64,000 bases of DNA from Hyphomonas oceanitis SCH89 (lineage in GTDB: Bacteria; Pseudomonadota; Alphaproteobacteria; Caulobacterales; Hyphomonadaceae), in NCBI RefSeq assembly GCF_000685295.1, contig NZ_ARYL01000010.1, positions 49,884 through 113,883 on the forward strand, in the 5' to 3' direction. Every line of letters starts with the position of its first letter. Position 1 is the stretch's first letter. Positions 54,238-61,412 of this stretch are shown in pieces. The translations under genes and the position numbers were made by a program. The notes below the pieces were generated by a model. The model had not been told where the DNA came from and did no database searches. It saw only the letters and a list, made by a program, of their open reading frames with translations.

Positions 54238-54264
54238 GCCCCGCACCTGGTGGGATGCGGGGCC
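54238..54264 (-). terminator. Hairpin between fasciclin and S10 peptidase genes
   Basis: Arms GGCCCCGCA / TGCGGGGCC with a 9-base loop, in the gap after the fasciclin gene on the minus strand. There is no clear T tract, so it may be a weak terminator or an RNA-stability hairpin. Confidence 0.4.
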
Positions 54265-54288
54265 GATCGTCATGCCGTTTGAGGGGGG

Positions 54289-54918
54289 CTAGCCAGGCAT
54301 GACGACGGAGTCGATGAGGTGAACAACCCCATTTGAAGCATCAATGTCGGTTGCAGTGACCGTGGCGGTTGCGCCGGTGGCATCCGTGAGGACGACATTG
54401 CCGTCGACGATGGAGGCCGTCAGGGGGGCGCCGTTCACGGTGGTGATCGTGTAGGTGCCGCCATTGTCGGTGATCGCCTGGACCAGATCAGCGGCCATCA
54501 CTTCACCGGCTACAACGTGATAGGTCAGCACGGCGCTGAGCGTTTCCTTGTTTTCCGGCATGAGCAGCGTTTCGACCGTGCCGTCCGGCAGTTTGGCGAA
54601 GGCGCTGTTCGGCGGCGCAAACACTGTGAACGGTCCGTCGCTGTTCAGCGTGTCGACAAGACTGGCGGCTGCTACAGCGGCGACGAGTGTGGACAGATCG
54701 TCCGTTCCGGCGGCGACTTCAACAATGGTGCCGGCTTCAGGGGCGGTGTCTTCCATCATTGGCTCGGCGGCGGGCATTTCAGCCTCGACGGCCATTTCTG
54801 TTTCGGCAGCGGCCGGCGCGGCATCATAGTCGGCCTTGTCGGATGCGTCTTCGCAGGCGGCGAGCGTCAGCGAAGCGGCAATGGCAGTGGCGATAAAAAG
54901 GTGTGTTTTGAGGGGCAT
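54289..54918 (-). CDS. Fasciclin-domain lipoprotein
   Basis: 209 residues. A lipoprotein signal (MPLKTHLFIATAIAASLTL followed by AAC, Cys22), an acidic Ala/Glu/Met-rich linker (about 25-65), then one FAS1 domain with the H1 box FTVFAPPNSAFAKLP and the YHVV segment. FAS1 proteins mediate surface adhesion. The last residues HLIDSVVMPG are the typical domain end. It is probably anchored in the envelope. Confidence 0.92.
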   Translation of the reverse strand: MPLKTHLFIATAIAASLTLAACEDASDKADYDAAPAAAETEMAVEAEMPAAEPMMEDTAPEAGTIVEVAAGTDDLSTLVAAVAAASLVDTLNSDGPFTVFAPPNSAFAKLPDGTVETLLMPENKETLSAVLTYHVVAGEVMAADLVQAITDNGGTYTITTVNGAPLTASIVDGNVVLTDATGATATVTATDIDASNGVVHLIDSVVMPG

Positions 54919-55016
54919 AAGTGTCTCTCCTGGCGATGCGCGTGTGTGCGCATACCCCTGTGTACGCAGGCGAGCGGAGACGGTTTACTTTTTGTTAAAA
55001 TAAATTCTGGCGCCCG

Positions 55017-55760
55017 CTAGCCGGAATCCCACGCGCCATCGAGGGCTGCATCGGCGCCCCAGCAGACATAGGTGATCGCGGACCGGGTCAGCTCGCCCAG
55101 CGGGCGGCTGGCGCGGCCGGGCATCAGGCTGCGCGGTCGGATGGGGGAAAGGCGGGTAAGGCGGCCTGCCTCGCGGGCGCCGCGCAGGCGCGCGATAAGG
55201 CGGGCAAGCCGGGCGGCGTGGGCATCCGGGTCGGCCAGCACGGCGTCGAGGCGTGAGAGGCGTGCGAGCAGCGGCGCGGCAGGTAGCGGGGGCAGGGGCG
55301 CTTCGCTGGGCAGCGGGCGCCAGTCCATGCCGGAGCCGAAGACGAAGATGCGCGGGCCGAATTTGACGACTGGCATGGCGTCTGAGGGCAGGCGGATTGT
55401 GAGGGGTTCGGTGAGGGTGAATTGGGCTTGGGAAGCCGCCCCTGCCTTCGTCCCTGCCTTCGCAGGGAGAACGGGGCTTTTGTGTGTGGGGGAAGGGGTT
55501 GAATCGCCTGAGACCCCGGCTTTCGCCGGGGATGCGGGAAAAATGGGGGAAAGCGGCTCTTTCAGCGCGAGGATGAGCAGCATGCGGCGCACCATGGACT
55601 CGGCGGGGCGCAGGATGCGGAGAACCTCGTTATGCACATGCCGCGCGACGGTCTCCGCAGCCGGATCCTTAACCAGCTGCCGCGCCCACCAGGCAAGCTT
55701 CTTCGCACGCGGCCAGTTCCAGGCGAGCAGGTCGAGCAGGAGGGCGGGCGTGAATTGCAT
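55017..55760 (-). CDS. Arg/Leu-rich unknown protein carrying in-frame repeat insertions
   Basis: 247 residues, function not recognised. The C-terminal half has PLLARLSRLDAVLADPDAH followed by AARLARLIARL and aligns with the paralogue at 29238-29834. Between about residues 75 and 110 the protein reads PASPAKAGVSGD...PVLPAKAGTKAG, a low-complexity block encoded by two units of palindromic repeat family B (55451-55468, 55513-55533). The repeats keep the frame open. No convincing ribosome site; no membrane segment beyond the hydrophobic RRMLLILAL. Probably soluble or peripheral. Confidence 0.65.
   Translation of the reverse strand: MQFTPALLLDLLAWNWPRAKKLAWWARQLVKDPAAETVARHVHNEVLRILRPAESMVRRMLLILALKEPLSPIFPASPAKAGVSGDSTPSPTHKSPVLPAKAGTKAGAASQAQFTLTEPLTIRLPSDAMPVVKFGPRIFVFGSGMDWRPLPSEAPLPPLPAAPLLARLSRLDAVLADPDAHAARLARLIARLRGAREAGRLTRLSPIRPRSLMPGRASRPLGELTRSAITYVCWGADAALDGAWDSG
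55451..55533. repeat. Palindromic repeat family B, two units inside a coding sequence
   Basis: TCCCTGC-CTTC?GCAGGGA-type palindrome at 55451-55468 and CCCCGGC-TTTC-GCCGGGG at 55513-55533. Same style as the units at 29931-30134. Both are within the open frame of the 55017-55760 gene. Confidence 0.75.
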
Positions 55761-55850
55761 GCGCCGTATGATACGGGACGCGCGGAGGGGTGGGATAAGC
55801 TTTTGTTTTGCTTGGTCATCGCTGCGGGCTTCCGGATGGGGTGAAGGTTC

Positions 55851-55893
55851 GGTGACCCCTCACCCCCAACCCCCTCTCCCGAGGGAGAGGGGG
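55851..55893 (-). repeat. Dispersed palindromic repeat family A, copy 3
   Basis: GTGACCCCTCACCCCCAACC followed by CCCTCTCCC-GA-GGGAGAGGG. Forms a head-to-head pair with copy 4, as copies 1 and 2 do. Confidence 0.8.
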
Positions 55894-55910
55894 CTTTTAA
55901 GACGCGCGCT

Positions 55911-55947
55911 CCCTTCTCCCTTGGGAGAAGGGTCGGGGATGAGGGGT
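55911..55947 (+). repeat. Dispersed palindromic repeat family A, copy 4
   Basis: CCCTTCTCCC-TT-GGGAGAAGGG followed by TCGGGGATGAGGGGT, in the opposite orientation to copy 3. It ends 12 bases before the DUF559 stop codon. Confidence 0.8.
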
Positions 55948-55958
55948 GGCGGAATTTC

Positions 55959-56303
55959 CTACAGACCCAGACGTTCAGTGACGATGGCGAGCAGGTGATC
56001 CGCGCTTAGTGCTGTTTGTGTATCGACGCGAAGGAAGTGCCAGCCGCGTTGCTCGATGTGCGATTGGCGCCGAGCGTCTGCGGATCGGCCTTCGGGGCTA
56101 TCATGGATGCTGCCGTCGATTTCGATAACGAGCCAGGCTTTCGGGATGGCGAAGTCGACGACATAGCCTGCGATAGGGTGTTGGCGCCGGACGGGGAAGC
56201 CGTCAGCGCGCAATGTGCGCAGGGCCTGCCATGCGGCGGCCTCGGGCGCGTTGGCCGTTTGCCTCAAGCGACGGGCGCGGCTGATATCCGGGGAGCGGGG
56301 CAT
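55959..56303 (-). CDS. DUF559 (Vsr-like PD-(D/E)XK) endonuclease-domain protein
   Basis: 114 residues from the ATG at 56303 (MPRSPDISRARRLRQTANA). Family pattern: ARRLRQ-x-APEAAAWQALR, FPVRRQHPIAGYVVDFAIP, LVIEIDGSIHDS, ARRQSHIEQRGWHFLRV. The VDF and EIDG segments supply the Asp/Glu of a nuclease site. A longer open frame to 56498 runs through repeat copy 5 and is not taken as coding. Relatives are annotated endonuclease-like with no proven substrate. Repeat-family-A copies lie directly on both sides. Confidence 0.85.
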   Translation of the reverse strand: MPRSPDISRARRLRQTANAPEAAAWQALRTLRADGFPVRRQHPIAGYVVDFAIPKAWLVIEIDGSIHDSPEGRSADARRQSHIEQRGWHFLRVDTQTALSADHLLAIVTERLGL

Positions 56304-56342
56304 GGGGACATCATGGCAGGGAATGATGCGTGTGGGGAGTCT

Positions 56343-56390
56343 GTGACCCCTCACCCCCGACCCCTCTCCCGCGGGAGAGGGGAGAAGGGC
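56343..56390 (-). repeat. Dispersed palindromic repeat family A, copy 5
   Basis: GTGACCCCTCACCCCCGACC followed by CCTCTCCC-GC-GGGAGAGG. Lies 40 bases upstream of the DUF559 start and at the end of the TRIC-type gene. Confidence 0.8.
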
Positions 56391-56391
56391 C

Positions 56392-57000
56392 CTAAAATGG
56401 TGACTTCGGCAGCGACAGCTTGAAGATGATGGCCAGTGCACGGAGGGTGAAGGCCGCTGCGAGGCCGCCGGTGAAGGCGGTGGTTTCGGGGAGGCCACAG
56501 GTGGCGAGGGCGAAATAGATGCCTGCGCCGAGGAGGGCGGCGGTGGCGTAGATGTCTTTCTTCAGGAGCAGCGGTTCCTCATTGGCGACGACATCGCGCA
56601 TCAGGCCGCCAGCGCTGGCGGTCAGGGCGCCCATGATCAGCACTACGGCGAGGCCGTGATCGAGGCTCATGGCCTTGGCTGCGCCCGTGACGGCGAACAG
56701 TGACAGGCCGAAGGCATCGGCCCAGCGCAGGGGACGGAAGTTTTCCAGCCAGCGATGGCAGACGAAGGCCGTCAGGCCGCCCGCGATGGCGAGGAGAAGG
56801 GTCGGCGTATCCGACAGCCAGAAGACGGGCTGGTCGAGGATGAGGTCGCGCAGCGTGCCGCCGCCAATGGCGGGCAGGAAGGCGAGCACGATGACGCCGA
56901 ACAGGTCCATGTCCTTGCGCACGGCGACGATGCCGCCGGAAATGGCGAAGACGAACACGCCGACGCGGTCAAACAGGGTAAGGATGAGTTCGGGGGACAT
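56392..57000 (-). CDS. TRIC-type cation channel / YicG-family membrane protein
   Basis: 202 residues from the ATG at 57000, with GGAGCGGGCC just upstream. Seven membrane segments in two repeats of the UPF0126/TRIC fold: VGVFVFAISGGIVAVRKDMD, FLPAIGGGTLRDLIL, and GLSLFAVTGAAKAM with GGLMRDVVANEEP in the second half. Bacterial TRIC proteins act as cation or amino-acid channels; the substrate here is unknown. The C-terminus runs to the edge of repeat copy 5. Confidence 0.9.
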   Translation of the reverse strand: MSPELILTLFDRVGVFVFAISGGIVAVRKDMDLFGVIVLAFLPAIGGGTLRDLILDQPVFWLSDTPTLLLAIAGGLTAFVCHRWLENFRPLRWADAFGLSLFAVTGAAKAMSLDHGLAVVLIMGALTASAGGLMRDVVANEEPLLLKKDIYATAALLGAGIYFALATCGLPETTAFTGGLAAAFTLRALAIIFKLSLPKSPF

Positions 57001-57092
57001 GGGCCCGCTCCTGTGATGCGGTTGGACGACGCGCCTGTGAGCGGGTCTTCGCGGTATCATGGCAGAGAGCGGGGCGTGTCGCGAGTGGAGTT

Positions 57093-57132
57093 GCCCCTCA
57101 CCCCCGGCCCCTCTCCCGAGGGAGAGGGGGGA
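57093..57132 (-). repeat. Dispersed palindromic repeat family A, copy 6
   Basis: CCCCTCACCCCCGGCCCCTC followed by TCCC-GA-GGGAGAGGGG. Lies between the TRIC-type and GST genes. Confidence 0.8.
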
Positions 57133-57139
57133 GACTGAG

Positions 57140-58012
57140 CTAGCTCTGGGCTTCGAGCTTGTCTTGCGTCTTTGTGTCGAAGTCGCTGGCGTCGTGGCGT
57201 TCGCGCAGTTGCGATTCCGGCTTGCCGAAGGTGCGGTTGACCATCTGGCCGCGCTTGACGGCAGGGCGGGCGCCGACCTGTTTCATCCAGCGGATGACAT
57301 TGGTGTATTCGTGTACCTGAAGGAATTCGCCAGCCTCGTAGACCGCGCCCGTGACGAGGGCGCCATACCAGGGCCAGACGGCCATGTCGGCAATCGAGTA
57401 TTCGTCGCCGGCAAGGTAGTCATTGTCCTTGAGGCGGCGGTCCAGCACGTCGAGCTGGCGTTTCACTTCCATGGCGTAGCGATTGATCGGGTATTCGTAC
57501 TTCTCCGGGGCATAGGCGTAGAAGTGGCCGAAGCCGCCGCCGAGGAAGGGCGTTGCGCCCATCTGCCACATCAGCCAGGAGATGGCCTCGGTGCGCTTGT
57601 GATGGTCGGTCGGCAGGAAGGCGCCGAACTTTTCCGCGAGATAGAGCAGCATGGAGCCGGACTCGAAAAGGCGGGTCGGCGGATTGGTGGAATGGTCCAT
57701 CAAAGCCGGGATCTTGGAGTTCGGGTTGATGTCGACAAAGCCGGAGCCGAATTGCTGGCCCTCGCCGATATTGATCAGCCAGGCGTCATATTCCGCGTCC
57801 TTGTGCCCGGCGGCCAAGAGTTCCTCGAACATGATCGTGACTTTGACGCCGTTTGGCGTGCCGAGCGAGTAGAGCTGGAAGGGATGCTTGCCGACAGGCA
57901 GCTCTTTCTCGTGGGTCGGGCCGGCGATGGGGCGGTTGATGGCGGCAAAGCGGCCCCCGCTTTCCTTGTCCCAGGTCCAGACTTTCGGCGGGGTATAGGT
58001 CGGGTCGCTCAT
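57140..58012 (-). CDS. yghU: Glutathione S-transferase (YghU-like disulfide-bond oxidoreductase)
   Basis: 290 residues, longer than usual GSTs, matching the YghU/Nu class. Marks: TYTPPKVWTW near the start, PFQLYSLGTPNGVKVTIMFEEL, DINPNSKIPALMD, LFESGSMLLYLAEKFG (glutathione-site Glu-Ser) and NDYLAGDEYSIADMAVWPWYG. It reduces disulfides and peroxides with two glutathione molecules. It uses the product of the gshA pathway in this window. Confidence 0.93.
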   Translation of the reverse strand: MSDPTYTPPKVWTWDKESGGRFAAINRPIAGPTHEKELPVGKHPFQLYSLGTPNGVKVTIMFEELLAAGHKDAEYDAWLINIGEGQQFGSGFVDINPNSKIPALMDHSTNPPTRLFESGSMLLYLAEKFGAFLPTDHHKRTEAISWLMWQMGATPFLGGGFGHFYAYAPEKYEYPINRYAMEVKRQLDVLDRRLKDNDYLAGDEYSIADMAVWPWYGALVTGAVYEAGEFLQVHEYTNVIRWMKQVGARPAVKRGQMVNRTFGKPESQLRERHDASDFDTKTQDKLEAQS

Positions 58013-58097
58013 GTCGCTTGCTCCGTGGTTTTTGGTGTGGCGTTGGGCTTACATGTAGGAAGGCGCGGGCATTTGTGAATGACAATCCGGTGAGGGC

Positions 58098-58934
58098 CTA
58101 TTCGGCGGGGCGGCCTTCATCGAGGAAGGCGATCACAGCGCGGGGGAGTTCGGGGTCGACCACGGCGCCGACATGGGTGCCGGTGAGGCCGTGATAGGTG
58201 GCGCCGGGGATGAGGGCGGCGAGGCCGGGGCCGGAGCCATTGTCGAGATCCTCGTCGCCGGTGAGGATGAGGGTTGGCACGTCGAACGTGGCGAGCAGGT
58301 CTGCGGGCGTATAGGTGCGGGCCGAGAGGGCGCCCAGATAACCTTCGAGTGTGCCGCCGGTGGCCTTGGCGCGGGCCAGCATGCCTTTCGCGCCGGGCGT
58401 GTCTTCGCCGGCGAGGGCTTCGAGTATGGCGGCGCGAAAGCCGGTGATGCGATCCGTGTTGAACTCGTCAGCGGCGGAGTCGCCTATGCCGCCAAGGGCC
58501 ATGCGGCCGGTATTGCGGGAGAGGAGATGCCAGCGCAGGGCGCTGATGGCGCCCATGGAATAGCCGACCGTGGCGTAGGGGTCTTCGCCAAGGTGGGCGA
58601 CGAGGGCGATCTGGTCGCGGGCGACGGCATCGCCGGGCCAGTCTTCGGGCGCGGCAGTGTAGGGCGAGGCGCCGTGACCGCGCAGGTCTGGCGCGACGAC
58701 GTGATAACCGGCGTCGGCGATCTTCCGGGCGATGCCGGGCTGGAAATAGTTGAGGTCCGCATTGGCGGTGAAGCCGTGGAGGAGGATGACAAGGGGCCCC
58801 GTGCCGAGTGCCTGATAGCTGATCTGTGTGCCATCGAAGGATTCGTAAGTGTGCATTGTCGGGGCCTCCTCGGCGCGGGCAGTGGCGAAGGGGAGGAGGG
58901 CCAAAGCGAAGGCCAGCGCGGCGAAGCGGATCAT
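58098..58934 (-). CDS. Exported alpha/beta-hydrolase
   Basis: 278 residues with a signal peptide (MIRFAALAFALALLPFATARA). Oxyanion motif LLHGFTANAD, nucleophile Ser126 in VGYSMGAIS, acid in ILTGDEDLDNG, and His in LTGTHVGAV. It belongs to the general epoxide-hydrolase/lipase-like fold; the substrate is unknown. GGGAGA precedes the ATG. Confidence 0.88.
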   Translation of the reverse strand: MIRFAALAFALALLPFATARAEEAPTMHTYESFDGTQISYQALGTGPLVILLHGFTANADLNYFQPGIARKIADAGYHVVAPDLRGHGASPYTAAPEDWPGDAVARDQIALVAHLGEDPYATVGYSMGAISALRWHLLSRNTGRMALGGIGDSAADEFNTDRITGFRAAILEALAGEDTPGAKGMLARAKATGGTLEGYLGALSARTYTPADLLATFDVPTLILTGDEDLDNGSGPGLAALIPGATYHGLTGTHVGAVVDPELPRAVIAFLDEGRPAE

Positions 58935-59013
58935 GTGTCTCTCCCTTTTGTCGTTTCTTTTGCTGCACCTGACGCGGGGAGCGCGCGCGGGTCAAGCCTG
59001 ACGCAAGGCCATG

Positions 59014-59041
59014 AAAAAACCCGTCCGGTTTCCCGGACGGG
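59014..59041 (-). terminator. Intrinsic terminator after phoH
   Basis: On the minus strand a CCCGTCCGG / CCGGACGGG stem with a 4-base loop is followed by six T. It ends phoH transcription before the hydrolase gene. Confidence 0.85.
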
Positions 59042-59064
59042 CTGAGGCGGGGGTAAAAGCGTGA

Positions 59065-59877
59065 TTACAGGACTTCGAGCATTTCCTGGACCAGTGGGTG
59101 GCGGACGACGTCCTGCCCCTGGAGGCGGATGACGGCAGCGCCGGCCAGTTTTTCAAGCCGTTCGGCAGCGTTGGCGAGGCCGGAGAATTCCGGCAGCAGG
59201 TCGGTCTGGGCCGGGTCGCCGGTGATGACCATTGTGGAGTGCCAGCCGAGGCGGGTGAGCAGCATCTTGATCTGCGTATAGGTGCAGTTCTGCGCCTCAT
59301 CGACGACGATGAAGGCATTGTTCAGTGTGCGTCCGCGCATGAAGCCGATGGGCGCGATCTCGATGACGCCTTCGGACAGCATATGCTTGAGCTGGCCGGG
59401 CGAGAGGCGGTCGGACAGGGCATCGTAGAGGGGGCGCAGGTAAGGCGCGAGCTTGTCTTCCATGGCGCCGGGCAGGAAGCCGATCTGCTCGCCAGCCTCG
59501 ACAGCGGGACGGGAGAGGATGATGCGGGCGACCTTGCCCTTTTGCAGGGCTTCGACCGCCTTGCAGACGGCGAGGTAGGTCTTGCCGGTGCCGGCCGGGC
59601 CGAGGGCCGCGACGAGGGCATGGGTGTCCATGGCGTTCATCAGCTGGGCCTGGTTTTCAGACCGGGGTTTGACGGTTTTCTGGTAGCGCTGGGTCCGGTC
59701 GGCCTCACCATTATTGACGGGGCGGTTGCGGGTATCTGCATCGTCGGGATGCCAGCTGCGGCCTCCCTCGATAGCGTGGAGAAGGGGCGGCTGGCCACGA
59801 CCGGCATCCTGAATCCAGGCAGTGGCTTTCACCTCTGATGCTGTTTTCATTCGCTTGGCGGGGTTGCGTTTACCCAT
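59065..59877 (-). CDS. phoH: PhoH-family ATPase
   Basis: 270 residues. Walker A GPAGTGKT at 93-100, Walker B IVVDEAQN, and the conserved SRPAVEAGEQIGFLPG and GFMRGRTLNNAF segments. PhoH proteins are cytosolic ATPases linked to RNA metabolism and phosphate stress. AAGGAG sits 6 bases before the ATG at 59877. A structured leader with an intrinsic terminator ends 26 bases before the start codon, so expression may be attenuated. Confidence 0.92.
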   Translation of the reverse strand: MGKRNPAKRMKTASEVKATAWIQDAGRGQPPLLHAIEGGRSWHPDDADTRNRPVNNGEADRTQRYQKTVKPRSENQAQLMNAMDTHALVAALGPAGTGKTYLAVCKAVEALQKGKVARIILSRPAVEAGEQIGFLPGAMEDKLAPYLRPLYDALSDRLSPGQLKHMLSEGVIEIAPIGFMRGRTLNNAFIVVDEAQNCTYTQIKMLLTRLGWHSTMVITGDPAQTDLLPEFSGLANAAERLEKLAGAAVIRLQGQDVVRHPLVQEMLEVL

Positions 59878-59902
59878 GGGAGGACTCCTTGGTTCCAGGC
59901 AG

Positions 59903-59933
59903 AAAAAAAGCCGTCAGCAGAATTGCGGACGGC
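59903..59933 (-). terminator. Intrinsic terminator just before phoH
   Basis: Minus-strand stem GCCGTC / GACGGC with a 12-base loop and a run of seven T. It ends 26 bases upstream of the phoH ATG, so it would stop transcription entering phoH from the upstream leader or end an independent small RNA. Confidence 0.75.
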
Positions 59934-60060
59934 TTGGCGAAAAACGAGGGAAGAAAGGCCGGGCCGCCCTGAGGGCGGTGTGGCCAGTCCGGGAACATGC
60001 GCTCCCGGCGGCGAGGTGTGACCAGGTCTCTGGATGACCGTCTCCACGTCCGAATCTGTT
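59903..60060 (-). ncRNA. Candidate structured leader RNA or small RNA upstream of phoH
   Basis: About 160 bases of minus-strand sequence with several strong stem-loops in a row: CCGGGA/TCCCGG (59989-60008), CCGCCC-TGA-GGGCGG (59964-59978, extended by GGCC/GGCC), and the terminator stem (59910-59933) with seven T. No open reading frame of note. The 5' end is a guess. It could be a riboswitch-like attenuator of phoH or a free small RNA; no known family was recognised. Confidence 0.45.
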
Positions 60061-60134
60061 GATGACTAAACACTAACAGGGTTATCAAATCCTTTAAGCG
60101 ATATTCCGCAAGCGAAACGAGAGGACGAATCATC

Positions 60135-60665
60135 ATGGCAATCTACCAGATAGGAGAGGTGCGCCCCACGCTGCCGGCAAGCGGAAACTATTGGGTCGCC
60201 GAGAATGCCCAAGTTATGGGCAACGTGATCCTGAAGGAGAATGCCTCTGTCTGGTATGGCGCCACTGTGCGCGGCGACAATGACCCGATCACGATTGGCG
60301 AGAATACGAACATCCAGGACGGTAGCGTGCTGCATACCGATATTGGCGCGCCGCTGACCATCGGGCGGGATGTCACCGTGGGTCATATGGTGATGCTGCA
60401 TGGCTGCACGATTGGCGACGAAACGCTGATCGGCATTGGCTCGACCATTCTCAACCGTGCGAAGATCGGCAAGAATTGCATCATCGGGGCGCACACGCTG
60501 ATCCCCGAAGGCAAGGAAATCCCGGACAATTCACTGGTAATGGGATCACCCGGCAAAGTGGTGAAAGAGCTGTCAGGCCCTCAGGTGCAGATGCTGAAGA
60601 TCTCGGCCATGCATTATGTCGAGAACTGGAAGAAGCACCGGGATCAAATGACGCGGATCGACTAG
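60135..60665 (+). CDS. Gamma-class carbonic anhydrase-like left-handed beta-helix protein
   Basis: 176 residues with hexapeptide repeats forming a left-handed beta-helix. Marks: [28 protein letters not shown], then [15 protein letters not shown] with the zinc His residues, and [27 protein letters not shown]. YrdA/CaiE-like gamma-CA homologues; catalytic hydration of CO2 is not proven for all members. Stop shared with the PilZ gene in CTAG. Confidence 0.93.
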   Translation: MAIYQIGEVRPTLPASGNYWVAENAQVMGNVILKENASVWYGATVRGDNDPITIGENTNIQDGSVLHTDIGAPLTIGRDVTVGHMVMLHGCTIGDETLIGIGSTILNRAKIGKNCIIGAHTLIPEGKEIPDNSLVMGSPGKVVKELSGPQVQMLKISAMHYVENWKKHRDQMTRID

Positions 60666-61261
60666 ATTTCGTCGGTGCGCTTGTAGCGGATGGCGAAACG
60701 CTTCTGCTCCACGCGCACCACTTCGCCGCGCACATTGCCCGCGATAACAATGTCGCCGACCAGCGGCGTCTCGTCTTCGGCCTCGAAACTGGCGCCTGTC
60801 AGCGAGATGTCGAGCACGCGGCATCGGATTTCGCTGCCGTCGCTCAGTGTGAGCACGGCTGGACCGGATGTGGCGACCCGCACGGCGGCACGATCTTCGA
60901 CCAGGCTGAGTCTGTCCTTGTTGAACAGCCATGTCAGCCGGTCCGCGAGCTTGTCGCGTTTGTGCTGTGCGGCATTGAAATGCACCGCAAAGCCCTGAGG
61001 CACTGGGCGGATCACCGTGGCGGCGACGCGCCCGAGATCATTGAAGTAACAGACAATTTGTGCGCCGGGCTGAGGCTTGTGGGCGGACCGGATCATTGCG
61101 CCGGAGCAGGATATGTCGACGGTCCGCATATCATGATCGGCGCTGGTCTCATCGAGCAGTCGTCCGACGAGGCTGAGCGCGATACGCTTGTGGAGTCGCC
61201 TGTCCTTGTTGGGATTGATCAGCGTGCTTGTGCTGACCATTCTAGCATTGGGAACGGTCAT
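60662..61261 (-). CDS. Tandem PilZ-domain protein
   Basis: 199 residues from the ATG at 61261, with AGGAG 7 bases upstream. Two PilZ domains: the first has RRLHKR and DISCSG (about residues 23-47), the second RAAVR and DISLTG (about 125-160), the RxxxR and D/NxSxxG pair that binds c-di-GMP. It is a probable c-di-GMP receptor. The EAL phosphodiesterase at 48836 could lower its ligand. The output partner is unknown. Confidence 0.85.
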   Translation of the reverse strand: MTVPNARMVSTSTLINPNKDRRLHKRIALSLVGRLLDETSADHDMRTVDISCSGAMIRSAHKPQPGAQIVCYFNDLGRVAATVIRPVPQGFAVHFNAAQHKRDKLADRLTWLFNKDRLSLVEDRAAVRVATSGPAVLTLSDGSEIRCRVLDISLTGASFEAEDETPLVGDIVIAGNVRGEVVRVEQKRFAIRYKRTDEI

Positions 61262-61412
61262 TTCGTGCTCCTGAAAGCCGTGTCTCTCCAAGCATGTCCC
61301 ACGGTGAGCACTTTACTTAGGTGGTTTTCGTTCACAAAGTGTTGCCGAAACAGGTCGGAACTCGCGTTCCCGGCGACATTACATTTCCCATACAGGGCGG
61401 AGCCAGACAGCC

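Noticed and set aside
53186..54292. 368-codon plus-strand frame across the S10 peptidase
   Set aside because: Antisense shadow with Gly/Ala/Glu bias; the peptidase triad lies on the minus strand.
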